DNA of 64,000 nucleotides from Phaffia rhodozyma (GCA_014706385.1 JACGZH010000005.1:1736001-1800000); one strand, 5' to 3'; counted from the first letter of the stretch, positions 1 to 11,117 are shown. Numbers and translations: made by a program. The notes: generated by a model not told the origin, from the letters alone.

Positions 1-620
1 TCATATTGTCTTTTCTTTGGTTTCCGTTTGATTTATCATATTCTTTTGTGGTTCCTTCCTGCACGCGTTTCTCTTTATGTTTTCAACAGTCTCTTTTCTT
101 TCCTGATGTGTCTCGTTTCTCCCGCTTTATATTTGCTCTCTTACTTCTTCTTTCCTCTTTGGGTGATGTCGTTTCCTTTCTGTCCGTTTCGCTTGGTCCC
201 TTATGGCCTTTTTCTTTCTCTCTTGTATGCCAAACATTCGTCCCTTTCAACCTCTTTGGAATCTTTTCGTCCATATCTTTCCTTTTCCTTTTTTCTTGTC
301 TTCATTCCCGTTGCTTGTTCTTCTTCTTGATGTTCAAAAATCTATTTGTCTCTGGTTATATAAATTTCTTCCGCTCACGGGTAGCGCATCCTTTCTATTT
401 CATGCATTCTATGATCGTTCTCACTTTTCTTTATTCTTTTCGTCTCTCTTCCGTTCCCTTATCCTTTCGCAGTTCTTGCTTCCTTCTTCTTCTTCTCGTT
501 TTTTCCCTCTATCCGATAAACATATCTGATTGTTGCATCTCCTGAGGAGGGCGGTCTCGTTTTGGTCCTCTTCGTGTGAATAAGAAAGAAGACATTTTAG
601 ATGAGTCCCTTCTCGGACGT
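1..620. other. No supported gene (3' flank of bL19m)
   Basis: The + strand is strongly T/C-rich. The open frames here are low-complexity (F, L, S, C, V runs) with no recognisable domain. The likely content is the 3' UTR and terminator region of the minus-strand gene ending at 621, plus flanking DNA. I see no convincing exon. Confidence 0.55.
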
Positions 621-1732
621 CTACAAAAAGACCGTGCCAGCCATGGATCCACCGGCCTGGTTCTTTGCCCGGAGAATCTTTGCAGCATCTGCCAGTCGTT
701 CGGGTTGCTGTTGGTCGGAGGTAGTGAAAGAGGACCGAGACGGGTGAAAGCAAGAAGGGCAAACAGACAGAAAAAAAGGAAGGACGGATCAATCTCAAGT
801 ACGAAACGATCGGAACGAGAGAAGGAGGGCTCTAGCGGGAGGAAAAAGAAAAGAAGACTGACGTCTCGGTAGTAGTACAACTTTGAAAGCCTCTGCTTCT
901 TGATGTTTCCCTCCTTTCCATCGGCAGGGACGAGCAACTTCACATCCTTCACCAACGGACTACTGCACTCGAACCTCATCTCGACTCCTGTCCTAAGCAC
1001 GACGTTCCTCAAGGTGAAACTGGTGTTGATCCCTTTCCTGACGACGGCGACCAAAGCACCGGTGAACGTGGTCGAGTGGGTCTTTGCGCTTGTCGTGTAG
1101 GAGGTCACCGTCAGAATCGACCCAGGCAGGATTCGGTCCTTGTTGTGTTTCGAGAATAAGTAGTAGAAAGAGTTTGTGTCCAGGCAGAGTTTGAGGCAGG
1201 TGTTGACGTGTCCGACCATGTCCGTCCCGCTTGGCGGCTTGACGATATCTCTAGGAGCAGGTAGAGGCGGGAGGAAAGGCACTCGGACAGCTTTGGAGAA
1301 CGGGTAGGCAAGCGTCTGTCGATCTCGGTCTGAAGATAAACATACGAAACAGAGGGAAGAAGACAAAGAAAAAGGATGAGCGGTTCGTTCGATCAAAGAG
1401 GAAAAAGAAAGGACGACCGGCTCCAACCGTCGGCCTCTCTTGAGCTCGATAGGGTCCACCTATCCTCCTCTTTCATTCTCACAAGGCAAGGAGAATAAGA
1501 AAAGGCCAGAGGTACAAAAGAACTAACAGTCCACGTATTTGTACGCTGGGTTCTTCGACTTCTTTCCTCCCAACTTCAGAGGCACGTGAACAGGTAAGAC
1601 GGCTTCCTCTCCGGTGGACGTCCTGTAAGGAGCCTGAGCTGCTGAAAAGACAGCGAAAGATCTAGTCGATAATCCAGACTTAGGCCTGGTAAGTAGAGAG
1701 CCGAACGCCCTTGTCGATGTCGAGAGGGACAT
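621..1732 (-). CDS. Mitochondrial large-subunit ribosomal protein bL19m
   Basis: Component of the mitochondrial 54S ribosomal subunit at the subunit interface. Proposed exons, high to low: 1732-1528, 1459-1418, 1329-863, 707-621 (266 aa; lengths sum to whole codons). The N-terminus is Ser/Thr/Arg/Ala-rich and looks like a mitochondrial presequence. The core carries bL19 hallmarks: GALVAVVRKGINTSFTLRNV, then TGVEMRFECSSPLVKDVKLL, then a basic KQRLSKLYYYRD matching the conserved bL19 (K/R)xKLYYLR end. The last exon gives a short tail ending AGTVFL. The bL19 assignment of exon 3 is firm. The 42-base second exon (donor GTCGTC) is the weakest part and rests only on phase agreement. The gene is divergent from LIP2, 237 bases away, so two mitochondrial genes probably share a promoter. 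Confidence 0.8.
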
Positions 1733-1969
1733 TGCTTTTGCGATGGTGATTGGGCTAGTGAAAGGAGTGAGCGTTGGGCAAAGCGTACGTCTGTAAATCC
1801 ACACTAGGCGGGAGGAGAGGAAGGGTACAAAGAAAATCAAATATATATGTCAATTAGATTATGATACATAAGGTAGTTGCTGACTAATACTTGACTATTC
1901 CCTTCTCAACTCGGTGGAAATCCATTGGACATCATACATCATACATCATCGACCGTACACTTAAGCAAG

Positions 1970-3209
1970 ATGCCTCCTCCAGGGATCCCTTCGCCTCTGC
2001 CGATAGCCACCCATGTGTTCAGGCAACCACTGCCATACAAGAGAACGCTCGAGCTTCAGGAAGCTATCGTTCAGGCTAGGTCTCAGGCTCGAAAGACAGA
2101 TCCGATGTCAGAGCTGGCCAGACGGGATATCCTGCTCCTGTTGGGTAATTTGTTCTTTGTCTTTTCTCTGTCGGCTTGATGCGTTCATTGAAGTCTGACG
2201 GTATCTTGGTGGGTGTGCGCTATCGGCTGGATGCAGAACACAGACCGACATTCACTACAGGTCGAAGAGATTCTCTACCTAGCTCGCTCGAACGGATTCA
2301 AAGGGAGGAGGAAAGATTGAAACATGCAGGAGCGGATTGGGCAGTGACGAGAAGAGGCGGTCAGGTCACTTTCCACGGTCCTGGCCAAGTTGTCGGATAT
2401 TGTCTTTTTGAACTAGGAGGAATGAAGGTATTTGTGTTTAGTCTCTCTTTTCTTTTTCGCAAGTCGTCGAAACTGAATTGAGGTTGGGATTTCTGCGCAA
2501 AATCATGATAATGAAAACAGTTGTCGACGAAATGTTTTGTTGACAAGACTCAGAGATTATTAGCAGACTATGTCACACATACTCTGGACGGTAAAAAAGT
2601 GTTTGCTCCTCATCCTGACGATCATGTTGGCGTGTTTCCAACTTTGGATTCGAAGGTGAGTTTTGATGTTGTTTCACTTTCTTCATCTTTTTTTTTTGTT
2701 GGGTAGTCTTTTCTATCTGTCGGTCGCTGATCTGTACACCGTCCGATTGATTTTCCTCTATCTCCCACCATGCGCCCAAATACATACATATACGGACTCC
2801 TTAGATTTCCTCGATGGGAATACAAATTAGACAGCGCCTAACCTCACACGGGTTTTCCTTGAACGTCCTTCCTGATCCTCTCCCATGGTTCGATCTAATC
2901 GAGGCCTGTGGTCTACCTAATTTCATTCGAGCTACTTCTCTTTCTGAATTCACTTCCAAAGGTCTGTCAAGTAGGACTGTTCGGTCTGTTGAGCAAGATT
3001 TGGTGGACCGATTCGGACGGACATTCGGACCGGAAGAAGAGAATAGCGGAGTAGTGGACCTGATGAAATCAGGTGAGGATGGAAAAGGTGGAGTTATCGG
3101 TCAGCTGGTTAGGTCTTTGGAGAAAGAAGTAGCTACCGATGGATTCGAGTGGAATAGTCAGCCCAGAAAGAGTGAACAAATCGATGGATGGCCCAAGGAT
3201 CATACATAG
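1970..3209 (+). CDS. LIP2: Mitochondrial lipoyl(octanoyl) transferase
   Basis: Transfers octanoate from acyl carrier protein to lipoyl domains (H protein, 2-oxoacid dehydrogenase E2), the first step of protein lipoylation in mitochondria. Exons 1970-2144, 2237-2427, 2521-2655, 2805-3209 give 301 aa, in the LipB size range. Visible LipB motifs in order: TFTTGRR; TRRGGQVTFHGPGQVVGY (binding-pocket RGG and HGPGQ); GVFP; then K167 at the end of exon 3 followed by ISSMGIQIRQ, and LIEACG with C202. K167 and C202 match the conserved LipB Lys/Cys catalytic pair. The intron between LLLL and EHRPTFTTGRR is supported by phase and by E. coli-type LipB spacing. No long presequence is visible, so mitochondrial location is inferred from family. 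Confidence 0.93.
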
Positions 3210-3269
3210 ATCTTCTCAACCGTATTCTAGAGCGATGCCAAGACAAACAGACCGATTATATAGCTAATT

Positions 3270-3300
3270 AGGAAGAAAGAAAGAAAGAAAGAAAGAAAGA
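3270..3300 (+). repeat. (GAAA)n microsatellite
   Basis: About seven tandem GAAA units lie just past the LIP2 stop, in the convergent gap between LIP2 and the GT8 gene. A CACGTG occurs 40 bases further on, at 3341-3346, in presumed 3' UTR. Confidence 0.9.
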
Positions 3301-3381
3301 TGATACACAAAAGATTTCCCTCAAGATCCGCATACTCTTTCACGTGCGAGACCGCCCGTATCCAAATACCTCTGACACTCA

Positions 3382-5134
3382 TCACTTGGCAACCCATTCG
3401 TCAACCACATCCCAACCACTCTCTGGATCAAGTTTCATCTGACTCAACATGTCCTCGTACGCAACCCACCACAAGCCATGTAGGAAAGCTGTTGATCTAT
3501 CTGCTGATGCCTTTGATGGGCTTCCTTGAGGATGCTGCCAAGGCTTGTCCAGACTGAGCCGGAGGAGGATCAAAAGCGGAGTAGAAAAAGAGAAGAGAGA
3601 TTGATCGATCGTCCGTCAGATACATGAACTGAGATGACATAGTGAAAAGAGAAACCAAAATACACGAATTTAAAGGAGAGGAAAAAAAAACGAGGAGGAC
3701 AGACATATAATGGATATTTCGGACATCCGAGTCGGACCAAATGTCGGGATGAATGACCCGAAGTGTCTTGAGCGCGTTGTAGACGTACGGGACTGGTTGC
3801 CAATGGTTCTTAAAGAACCTATAAGAGCGCAGCGAATAGAGAAGGAAGACAAGAGAGGCTTTCAGACGCGTCGATATTTCCATTGAATGAAGAAAGAAAG
3901 ATAGAAGAGAAGAGAGGAGACATACGCGGCATATAGATCCTGATCGGCAAAGCTGAACGTCTTTATCAACGGACTTGTCCTCAGGAAAGTGACAATATCC
4001 TTGAACACCGTCTTGCTAGGGGTAAGAACGATAAGACCACCATTGATAAGGCCGTGTGGTCTGGGTCCGTCCGGCTGGATTTTCAGCGGGGGGTGGGTAA
4101 GAGCAGAGGGAAGATGTTGAGCTGTATAGGCGCAGTTCTCAGGAATCCTAATTTTTGTTTTTGTTTGGGTTAGTCAACAGAAAAGAGGTGATCAGTCCAA
4201 AGAGAACCCAAAAAAAACCGAGAACAAGAGTACATTTAGGAAGCCGAAGGAGAAGTAAGGAAGGAACAGACCAATCGTTAGGATAGTGGGACAACCGACG
4301 AGGGTTACAAGCGCACACATGTGTTCCGGCAACCCAATCCGGTCCCGGAAGAGGTAAGGTAAAAAGATCGTCCATATTTCTAATTATCAAAGAGAGAAAA
4401 TATATATGAGTTTGAAACCGATAAAAAATCAGATGATGAAGAATAAGGTGAGATAGAAAGGATGGGAAGCCTACTTTTGAACAAGCATGTCACAGTCCAG
4501 TGTGATGATTCTCTATAGATTTGGTAGAAAGACAAAAGTACCCATCCATTAATGTCAGCCCGAGTGCAGCGTAAGATGTGGATGAAAGGAAAAAGAAAAG
4601 GAGCTGCATCAAACCTCGTATTCTGTCCATTCGAACGCTCTATCATTAAAATCAGAACCGATCGAAGAGGTCTCACACAGATCAGCCTAGATCAATGAAC
4701 TAAATGCAAGCACAAGAAATAGAATCGAAAGCCAACCTGAATTTAGTCCAGGTGTCCATGAATCTAAGATCATGTTCGTTCAATTCGTGTGTTCCCCCAG
4801 TAGGTCGCAGGCTGTCTACCTCTTTGAGCAAGATCCCAGCCCGACGGCAAACCTCCCTAGCTTCCGGAGGGAAGGGAGCGGTAATCATGGCAACCAGTGG
4901 GTAAGCCGTCGGAGGAAATGTCGAGCTCAGAGAATGGTTGAGTACAAGGAGACCCTGGCTGTTTCGAAGCACGTAAATAAGTTAGGTAGATGATGAATCA
5001 GCCTCGAGAGGTAGCAGCCAAATCGGGCGAAGTAAACGTGACGAAACAGACAGATATGAGGACTTTGTACATAGCGCTACCCATGCGCCATTGACCGGAG
5101 GCGCAAAGGGAGCGGTAGCAGTCACGACGGTCAT
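3382..5134 (-). CDS. GT8-family glycosyltransferase (galactinol synthase/glycogenin-like)
   Basis: Nucleotide-sugar-dependent retaining glycosyltransferase. Eight exons, high to low: 5134-5052, 4958-4737, 4639-4615, 4512-4475, 4379-4272, 4147-3926, 3818-3705, 3553-3382 (327 aa, whole codons). Family landmarks appear in order: GLLVLNHSL, YPLVAMIT, DTWTKFR, then the metal-binding DxD as ITLDCDMLV (D116, D118), NMDDLF, INGGLIVLTPS, FSFADQDLYAA, YNALKTLR and the C-terminal HYILDKPW (H269), the usual second metal ligand. This order is typical of GT8 glycogenin/galactinol synthase-like proteins; donor and acceptor cannot be read from sequence. Exons 3 and 4 are only 25 and 38 bases and surround the DxD. 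Several donors are GTCTGT rather than GTAAGT. It starts next to a paired CACGTG element at 5258-5282. Confidence 0.88.
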
Positions 5135-6278
5135 TGTTAGATGGGTTGATCGAGATGGTTGTGTATGCTGAAGGACGATTCTCTTCTTTTTTTTTTTCAC
5201 TTTTGTTTTCTCTCGATAACTCGGGAAGCGGTCATATCCGGCGATCGATCGGCAGGTCACGTGACAGCAATGTCGTCACGTGTGTGGACCCAGATCGCGG
5301 TATGCCATGGGGTAATTTGGGGGTTTTATAGGATCAACTTGGGCCGCGGTTGGGGTGCGTCCATTCAATCCCATCTCGGTGATCCCGGCTAGGTCTCAAG
5401 AGGACAAGGACAGATAGACAATAGTTGGTAAATGATACGAGGAAAGAGACGTGTTCGATGTAACCACCTATATGTACAGATCAAGGCAGAACCTGACTCA
5501 GAGAGAACAGCTTATGGTACACGAAAAGAGAAAAGAAAGAAGCAAAGGGGAAGACAGTTTGTCACTCGTCATGAAAGATGTAGTGCACCTTCAGGTGCGC
5601 AAGCATGCCAAAAACAACGACATATATGCCTCCGTCTGCATCAGCACTGTTTTAGGATTAATCTTGGAGCTGACTTTGATGTTGATCGCATGTGACACAG
5701 CTCAATTACGCCGGCCGGTCCATCTTGGGCAGAGGAAGGAAGCAGCGAAATCAGATGAGTAATTTCGCACACTGAGAGCGCAGCGGACAAATTGATTCAG
5801 ATGGCAGCATGGAAAGTGTATGGTATGAATGCATAGGTATGATGGTATACCATGGTATGAGCATGGCGCATTCCGGGGCTGGCGTAAGCAATTCTTTTAC
5901 TCGGGCGTACTCTGCTGTCGCCGTTGGCCACTGAGTAGATTCATCCATCTCGTTGCTATTTCCGTCTTTGGTATTGCACATCATAGTATCTCTCTTCTAT
6001 TTGAATCCTTGAGCGTGTATAGGTTGTCTGTGACGCAAATGCTGTCTGAACGGTACCCACTGGTTCAGCCTTTGGCTTCCTCTTCTTTACGTTCTGTCTG
6101 TCGGTCTTTCTATGTAGTATTAGGTTTGTGCGTTGTCGAATGACTCCTGATCATACATCAACGTATAAAGGACATGGGTCCACCGAGCATGGCCTGGCTT
6201 TCTTCTTCCTCGTTGCTCTATTTAATCGCTTGAATCCTACCTACCTGCCTTTATAGCCTGCCCTCCATCTATCTCATC
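5135..6278. other. Divergent intergenic region with paired E-boxes; no supported gene
   Basis: This is the promoter space between the GT8 gene (-) and the secreted protein gene (+). It holds a T-tract near 5187-5198 and CACGTG at 5258-5263 and 5277-5282. Open frames near 5432-5762 are short, basic and unlike any family I recognise, and nothing supports splicing them into a gene. Confidence 0.5.
5258..5282 (+). promoter_or_regulatory. Paired CACGTG (E-box) element upstream of GT8 gene
   Basis: Two CACGTG sites start 19 bases apart in a near-palindromic block, about 125 bases upstream of the GT8 start codon. The first reads CACGTGACAGCA, a 12-mer found again upstream of the COQ11-like gene at 27205. 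CACGTG is the canonical site for group B bHLH proteins (Cbf1/USF/Max type). Binding is inferred. Confidence 0.6.
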
Positions 6279-6971
6279 ATGCTTTTCCAAAGCGCATGTG
6301 CTGTCTTTCTCTCAACTGTGCTCACATCGATCTGCCTGTCGGTTGTTTCGGCAACACCGATAGCACCGGAAGAGCCACAAGTATTGATACAGGGGATGAT
6401 GTCTGCTGAACAAGAGTGTACATGTAAGCCCGCGCACGCTATATCTCTCTCTCTCTCGCTCTTACTATCCCTTTGTGCCGGATATGATCATTGACGGCCG
6501 GGGCAACTTCTTCTCGGATACTCGATTTGTGTGACTCGTTCCATCTTTACGGCTGTGGAAACAAACGAAGACGCTTGCTCTTACCTGCCCAGATATGTCC
6601 CCCAGCCCAGCTTGTTCTTAAACGGTCACATATCTTGTGTTTATTATGACCCAATGTAAGCCCAGGTCTCATCAGATATTTGGTTCTTACTCTTGATGAC
6701 TGACTCTCAGTAACTTTGATACGCCACCTTTTCCCTTGCTTTCTATAGAGCTGAGAAGACTTGCATATACAGTACGAGCGATGGAACCTCAAATGACCCA
6801 AGCTGCCAGGGAAAACTCGAGCTGATCTGTACTCCGACAAAGCAGACGCTCAATTCAGCGACCCAGACCGAAATCCGAAGGAGGCTCGAGGGCAGGCAAT
6901 GGAGTGCTGCAAAGGAGAGGGCGGAAGCCAAAGCGAGGCAGGCCGCTCGTCGGAGGAGAAGTCTTCCGTGA
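6279..6971 (+). CDS. Small secreted cysteine-rich protein, family unknown
   Basis: Three exons 6279-6423, 6571-6655, 6749-6971 give 150 aa (whole codons). Residues 1-25 form a classic signal peptide (hydrophobic core then VVSATP). The mature part has regularly spaced cysteines (EQEC, ACSYLP, ISCVYY, KTCIYS, PSCQGK, LICTPT), then a basic Arg/Ala/Glu-rich tail ending RRRRSLP. Six cysteines suggest disulfides. The small size, signal peptide and cysteine content resemble secreted effector-like or cell-wall proteins, but I recognise no family and assign no function. Start: first ATG of the signal-peptide frame. The acceptor before exon 2 is the least certain junction, though reading phases agree throughout. 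A CT-rich tract in intron 1 probably serves as polypyrimidine sequence. Confidence 0.7.
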
Positions 6972-7673
6972 AAGACTGGATGTGTTTATGGTATCTGTCG
7001 ATTGAGCCGTCTGTGGAAATTTATCTGTGAAGTCATCAACGGAGCCAAGACAATTCTGGAGGAAAGAACTAATCCATAAATCTGCGACCTGAGTATTCTG
7101 GAAATCGTCCAGAGCCTCTTCGTCTCACGATGCTAGTCTGTATCTTAACCCTCTCTGCTAGTTATAACTATCAATGAACTCTAGTCCCTAGCTTTTGATG
7201 TACATGTTCGCGCGTTCACCTTGCTTGCACGGCTGGTCTATCGTTTGAGCTTTTATGTATACTTCGATGGCACCTAGCGTACCGAATGCTGTCCACACCA
7301 CTCCTTTCCTCAATTTTTCTCATCATCCTGGCTTCTACAGACACTTTGTAAGAACAGCGCACGGATCACCACCAACAGTATCAGCTACTTTCTTGCTCCC
7401 TCTTTAAAAACAAAACAAAAAACGATCGTCCATATCTATGACCACAGGGACTCACATGGTCACAAACCCCCAGCTGTAACCTCGGCTTGGCCGAAGCCTG
7501 TAACCAACCGCGTGTTCCGTCTGCCCCGGCCGTCTGCTCTTCCTCATCGACCATCGACCTTTTGACTCTCTTACCTCTCACCTCTGCCTTCCCTCTAGAA
7601 TCTCGCTCGGCTGTCTCTGTTTGGGTCGTATTTGTAGCACAAGGCATACAGAAGAAAGAAAGGACGAAACAGC
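6972..7673. other. Intergenic, no supported gene
   Basis: Probable 3' UTR of the secreted protein gene followed by the promoter of the LETM1-type gene. No conserved coding signal seen. The minus-strand frame near 7381-7647 is a shadow without recognisable motifs. Confidence 0.5.
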
Positions 7674-9448
7674 ATGTCCGGCAGTACGTTGGCTTTGGGG
7701 AGAAACCCGTGAGTTCTTGTGTTTTTCTCCGTTTCGTTTTGTCTTTTCTCCAAAAAGCTATCCTCTATTTTTTCCCCGTTTGGGTGTATTCTCGTCTTCT
7801 TCATCTACCTCTTTTGCGATCACAACCATATCTGTTGATAGGAATACAAAGAAACAAAAGAGATGCATGTTGGCTGACAGATGCCATGCATCTTTTTCAA
7901 TCGTATCAGATTATATCAAGCCTTCCGAGCTCGGTCTTGTTCATCCATTCGCGCCAACATATCCACTCGACCTCTCGTTCTTCGTTCATTCACCATCTCT
8001 CCGTACCCGAAACCTGCGTTGAACCCGATACGAACGTTCAGCCTAGGATATAAACTCCCTGTAATCTCTCATTCGGTCCGACTGGTCAGCACAGACTCTA
8101 CCCACCGTCGTCCATCCTCTACCTCTTCCACCGCCAACAATGCCAACCGCTCGGCTCCTTTGTTAGCATTAGCACCGTCACCACCCATTAGAGACATCGA
8201 GACCCCTGATCCGTCAAAGGGTACGATAACAAAGGCTGTACTTTACGCATGGTACTACTGTCGCTTCTTGTTCTATGGAGTCACCCTATCATGGCAAGAG
8301 CGTAAGTTGGTGAACGAGGTCAGGAGAAGAGTCAATCATGGAGGCTTGCCCTATGATTGGAGGGAGTCTCTTATGGAGGTCCGTGTGAGGAGTGATTGGA
8401 GAAAGTAAGCGAATCGTCTTCTTCCCAATTCCCTCTGTGCTCTGTCTAACCGACGAACGGATACTGACAATAAAAATTCCGGGCGTTGCAAATTTCTTAT
8501 CAAGAATGATCCCGTTCGTGGTGATAGCAGCGGTGATTGAAGAGATCGTGCCGCTCTTGATCTTGCTCGCGCCAACGTTGATTCCATCGACCGTGCTTCT
8601 ACCCACCCAATCGTTTTCCGTCCGTCAAAAGCAGGAGACAAGAAGGCATGACGCTAGGTCCGTTCTCTATGCCCGGTTGCAAGAAGTCAAGGCCGACAAG
8701 TCGGACAAGAACGCTCTTGACTTGGGATGGAACGGAAACAACTGGGTCAACTGGGAGGATGAGGATATGAAAAAGCTTCTGAGGTAAGGTTTCTTTCCTC
8801 GAACCCGTCTCTTTCTGCATCTTTGTATCTCTTTGTCAAGACTCGTCTGTTCAATTCTTGGATGCCTACTGCCTTTGCCTTCTTCAGGGCTTACGACCTG
8901 GGAACGAGATCACCCTCTAGATCTTATCTCGAGAGTCGAGTGTACAACCACGTCAGGTGAGAAACCTTGATTCCCTTCTCCTCTCTCTCTCTCTCTTCCT
9001 CTCTCTCACACACACGATCCTCCTGGAAGACAAGGAGAAGAAGACGAGAAGAAACTGATACCGAGTTTCCACAAACGACTCTAGTTTTCTTGAATCGGAT
9101 GACAAGTTGCTGATAGGACGACCTCCCACCGCCGGACTCACTCTCTCCGAGTTTCAAAAAGCGCTGGGCGACCGAGGACTTCTTTGTCTCGATCTCCCGG
9201 CCTCATCACTTCCTGGGGTTCTGGATAGATACCTCGAAGCTAGAAGATCGAACCCTAGGTTCCATCCGTTTGTATATCTCGTGAACGATATCGACCGACA
9301 TCAACCTGCCCAGGACGCGGCGAGGGAGAAGAAGAGGATGAGAGAAAAGGACGAGAGGGAGAGAGAGATGAGCGAGAACGGCGGCTACTATGGATGGAGA
9401 GCCAAAGTCAGGAGGTGGGCTCTAAAAACGGTCGGTGGGAATAAGTAG
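7674..9448 (+). CDS. LETM1-domain mitochondrial membrane protein
   Basis: Proposed exons 7674-7708, 7910-8404, 8505-8783, 8888-8956, 9085-9448 give 413 aa. The N-terminus is Arg/Ser-rich and acid-poor, as in a mitochondrial presequence. An alternative start is the ATG at 7881 in the same frame, without exon 1. Around residues 110-200 it shows LETM1 ribosome-binding-domain features: AWYYCRFLFYGVTLSWQERK, an RxDWRKMIPFVV segment and LLILLAPTLIPSTVLLP, matching the 'LVPF...PxxLPST' signature of the LETM1/Mdm38 family. LETM1 proteins are inner-membrane proteins involved in K+/H+ exchange and ribosome attachment. This one is shorter than Mdm38 and lacks its long coiled coil except for a charged region near the C-terminus (REKKRMREKDERE), so it may be nearer to LETMD1-type proteins. 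The family call is good; orthology is unsure. Confidence 0.78.
8985..9014 (+). repeat. CT/CA microsatellite inside an intron
   Basis: A (CT)n stretch continues into CACACACA within intron 4 of the LETM1-type gene. It probably acts only as an intronic pyrimidine tract. Confidence 0.8.
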
Positions 9449-9780
9449 TGCAACATATATATAATACAAAACATCTCAAACCTTGCGGCCATGGTCCTGT
9501 GTTCTTTGGTGTCCACAAGCGCTGCCATGTCTATCGATGGCTGCATGCAAGCCTAAGCGAACAAAGACGAAGAGAGAGGAAGAGAACTGACGAGAAACTA
9601 CTTATGTGTATATCTGGAGGGTATCTGCTTTGAAACGAAGAAAAGAAAGATTGTTTAATTCTGAGAAGTCCTTGTCTAATCAATTTTAATTTATTTTACT
9701 TTATATTATTTTTTGGGAACATTTTCGAAACAATTTACTCGACACCATCATCATCATCATCATCAACCGACCAACCCATC
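9449..9780. other. Intergenic between LETM1-type gene and SEN34
   Basis: Short tandem gap, AT-rich around 9680-9735, with a (CAT)n/(ATC)n run at about 9747-9766 immediately before the SEN34 start. No gene seen. Confidence 0.55.
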
Positions 9781-11117
9781 ATGACGACACCCCCGACACA
9801 CACCTTGCCTGGGTCGATAAAGATCCCGATCCATGTATCCGCCCAGAGAGCATACATCTGGTCTGCAGACGATGCACAGACTCTCCGGGTGAACCATCAT
9901 ATATGCGGCATCCTGGTCGGTTCTCTGCCTTCTATCGCCCAGCAAAACGTGTTCTTAGGACTACCCTTGTTGTTATCAGGCGAGGAGGTCGTGGTTCTTG
10001 TCGATGCCGGTTTCGTCCTTTTCTCTTATCTCAACGATACCCATGTACCGATTCTGTATCAGGTAGCTAACTGTCCCAAAGGGGGAAACGTGATCCCTCT
10101 TGATCTTGAAATCTTCAGGAATCGCCTCGATAATCGATGATACCCAGACCCTTCGCACGCCTACTTCTTCCGAGATATCGACCGAGACAGCCGACTTTCT
10201 GTCAGATATCAGATCTCAACAGGCAACTGCCGTTTCTATCGAAAAAGAGAAGAGAACCAAGGCTCTAGGAGCTGGCTTGACGGACGCTCAGAGAGAGAAG
10301 AGGGAAAAGAGAGCGAAAGAGAAAGAGGAAAAGAGGAGGGCTTTGAGGGAGGCCGAAGGCGGGGAAGAGTCTGTGTTTGCTGCTGCTGCTGCTATTGCCG
10401 CTGTGGATCAGTCGTCGTCAGAAACATCTCCGGTCTCATCTATACCGACTCAGACGCCAACTTCGACATTAACATCAACATCAACATCAACACCGGCACC
10501 CCAACAGCCGTCGTCATCATCCTCAATACCGTCACTACCACCATCGACAACACCCTATCAACTCTTCACACCTTCCACGTCCAGTTCGCTTTCTTACTAC
10601 GACCCCTCGTCACACACATATCACACCATCGAGTCTGCTCGAGAAGCAGGGATCTGGTCGTTCCCCAGAAATAAAAAGGAGATGGCCAGGGTCAAAGTGT
10701 TCAAGAAACTTTGGGAACGGGGTTACTTTATGGGTGGAGGAATAAAATTCGGGGGTGAACTGATGGCTTATCCTGGTCAGTTCCTTCCTATGTTCCTCGA
10801 TTGTTCTTTTCTTCGTTCTCGAACGATGTGTCTCATCTCCTTTCGTTTCAATCTTTTTGTTATCATTAATTCAAATCGACGGTCACGACCTTGATCTATG
10901 TGGGTGCGCGCGTACACGAAAATCAGGCGATCCACTGAGATATCATTCCCATTTTGTGACGACGGCCTTACCATCCCCTGATTCGACGATCACGCCTATG
11001 GAGATCGTAGCTTGGGGCAGATTAGGAACTGCGACCAAAAAATCTCACCTGATTTGTTCGTGGGACGAGAAGACCGATCAGGTTGATTTCTACAGTCTTG
11101 AGTGGGCTAGTTTTTAA
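9781..11117 (+). CDS. SEN34: tRNA-splicing endonuclease subunit Sen34
   Basis: Catalytic subunit of the SEN complex; cuts the 3' splice site of intron-containing tRNAs. Exons 9781-10009, 10119-10775, 10927-11117 give 358 aa. The N-terminal domain (residues 1-76) has the Sen34 fold pattern. A long linker follows with a charged coiled segment (EKREKRAKEKEEKRRALREA), a poly-Ala run and a Ser/Thr/Pro-rich low-complexity stretch. The C-terminal nuclease domain shows FKKLWERGYFMGGGIKFGGE and then YPGDPLRYHSHF, with the expected catalytic Tyr (Y294) and His (H302), and GTATKKSHLIC with the catalytic Lys (K333 or K334). All three catalytic residues are therefore present. The window also contains a tRNA-His gene with an intron, a substrate class of this enzyme. 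Confidence 0.95.

Noticed and set aside
6..545. 179-codon plus-strand frame at the left edge
   Set aside because: Low-complexity Phe/Leu/Ser from a T/C-rich flank of the bL19m gene; no family resemblance.
421..1459. Uninterrupted minus-strand frame of 316 codons as a single-exon bL19m
   Set aside because: It reads through two introns (upstream of the conserved core and after YYYRD); the spliced version restores the expected bL19 end and a presequence.
3300..3557. Plus-strand frame after LIP2
   Set aside because: Antisense to the last exon of the GT8 gene and to 3' UTR; no domain.
5432..5762. Two overlapping plus-strand frames of about 90-100 codons
   Set aside because: Basic, unstructured, no similarity and no consistent splice signals; lies in a promoter-like divergent gap.
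9747..9766. CAT/ATC repeat before SEN34 as a regulatory element
   Set aside because: A plain microsatellite; nothing links it to regulation.
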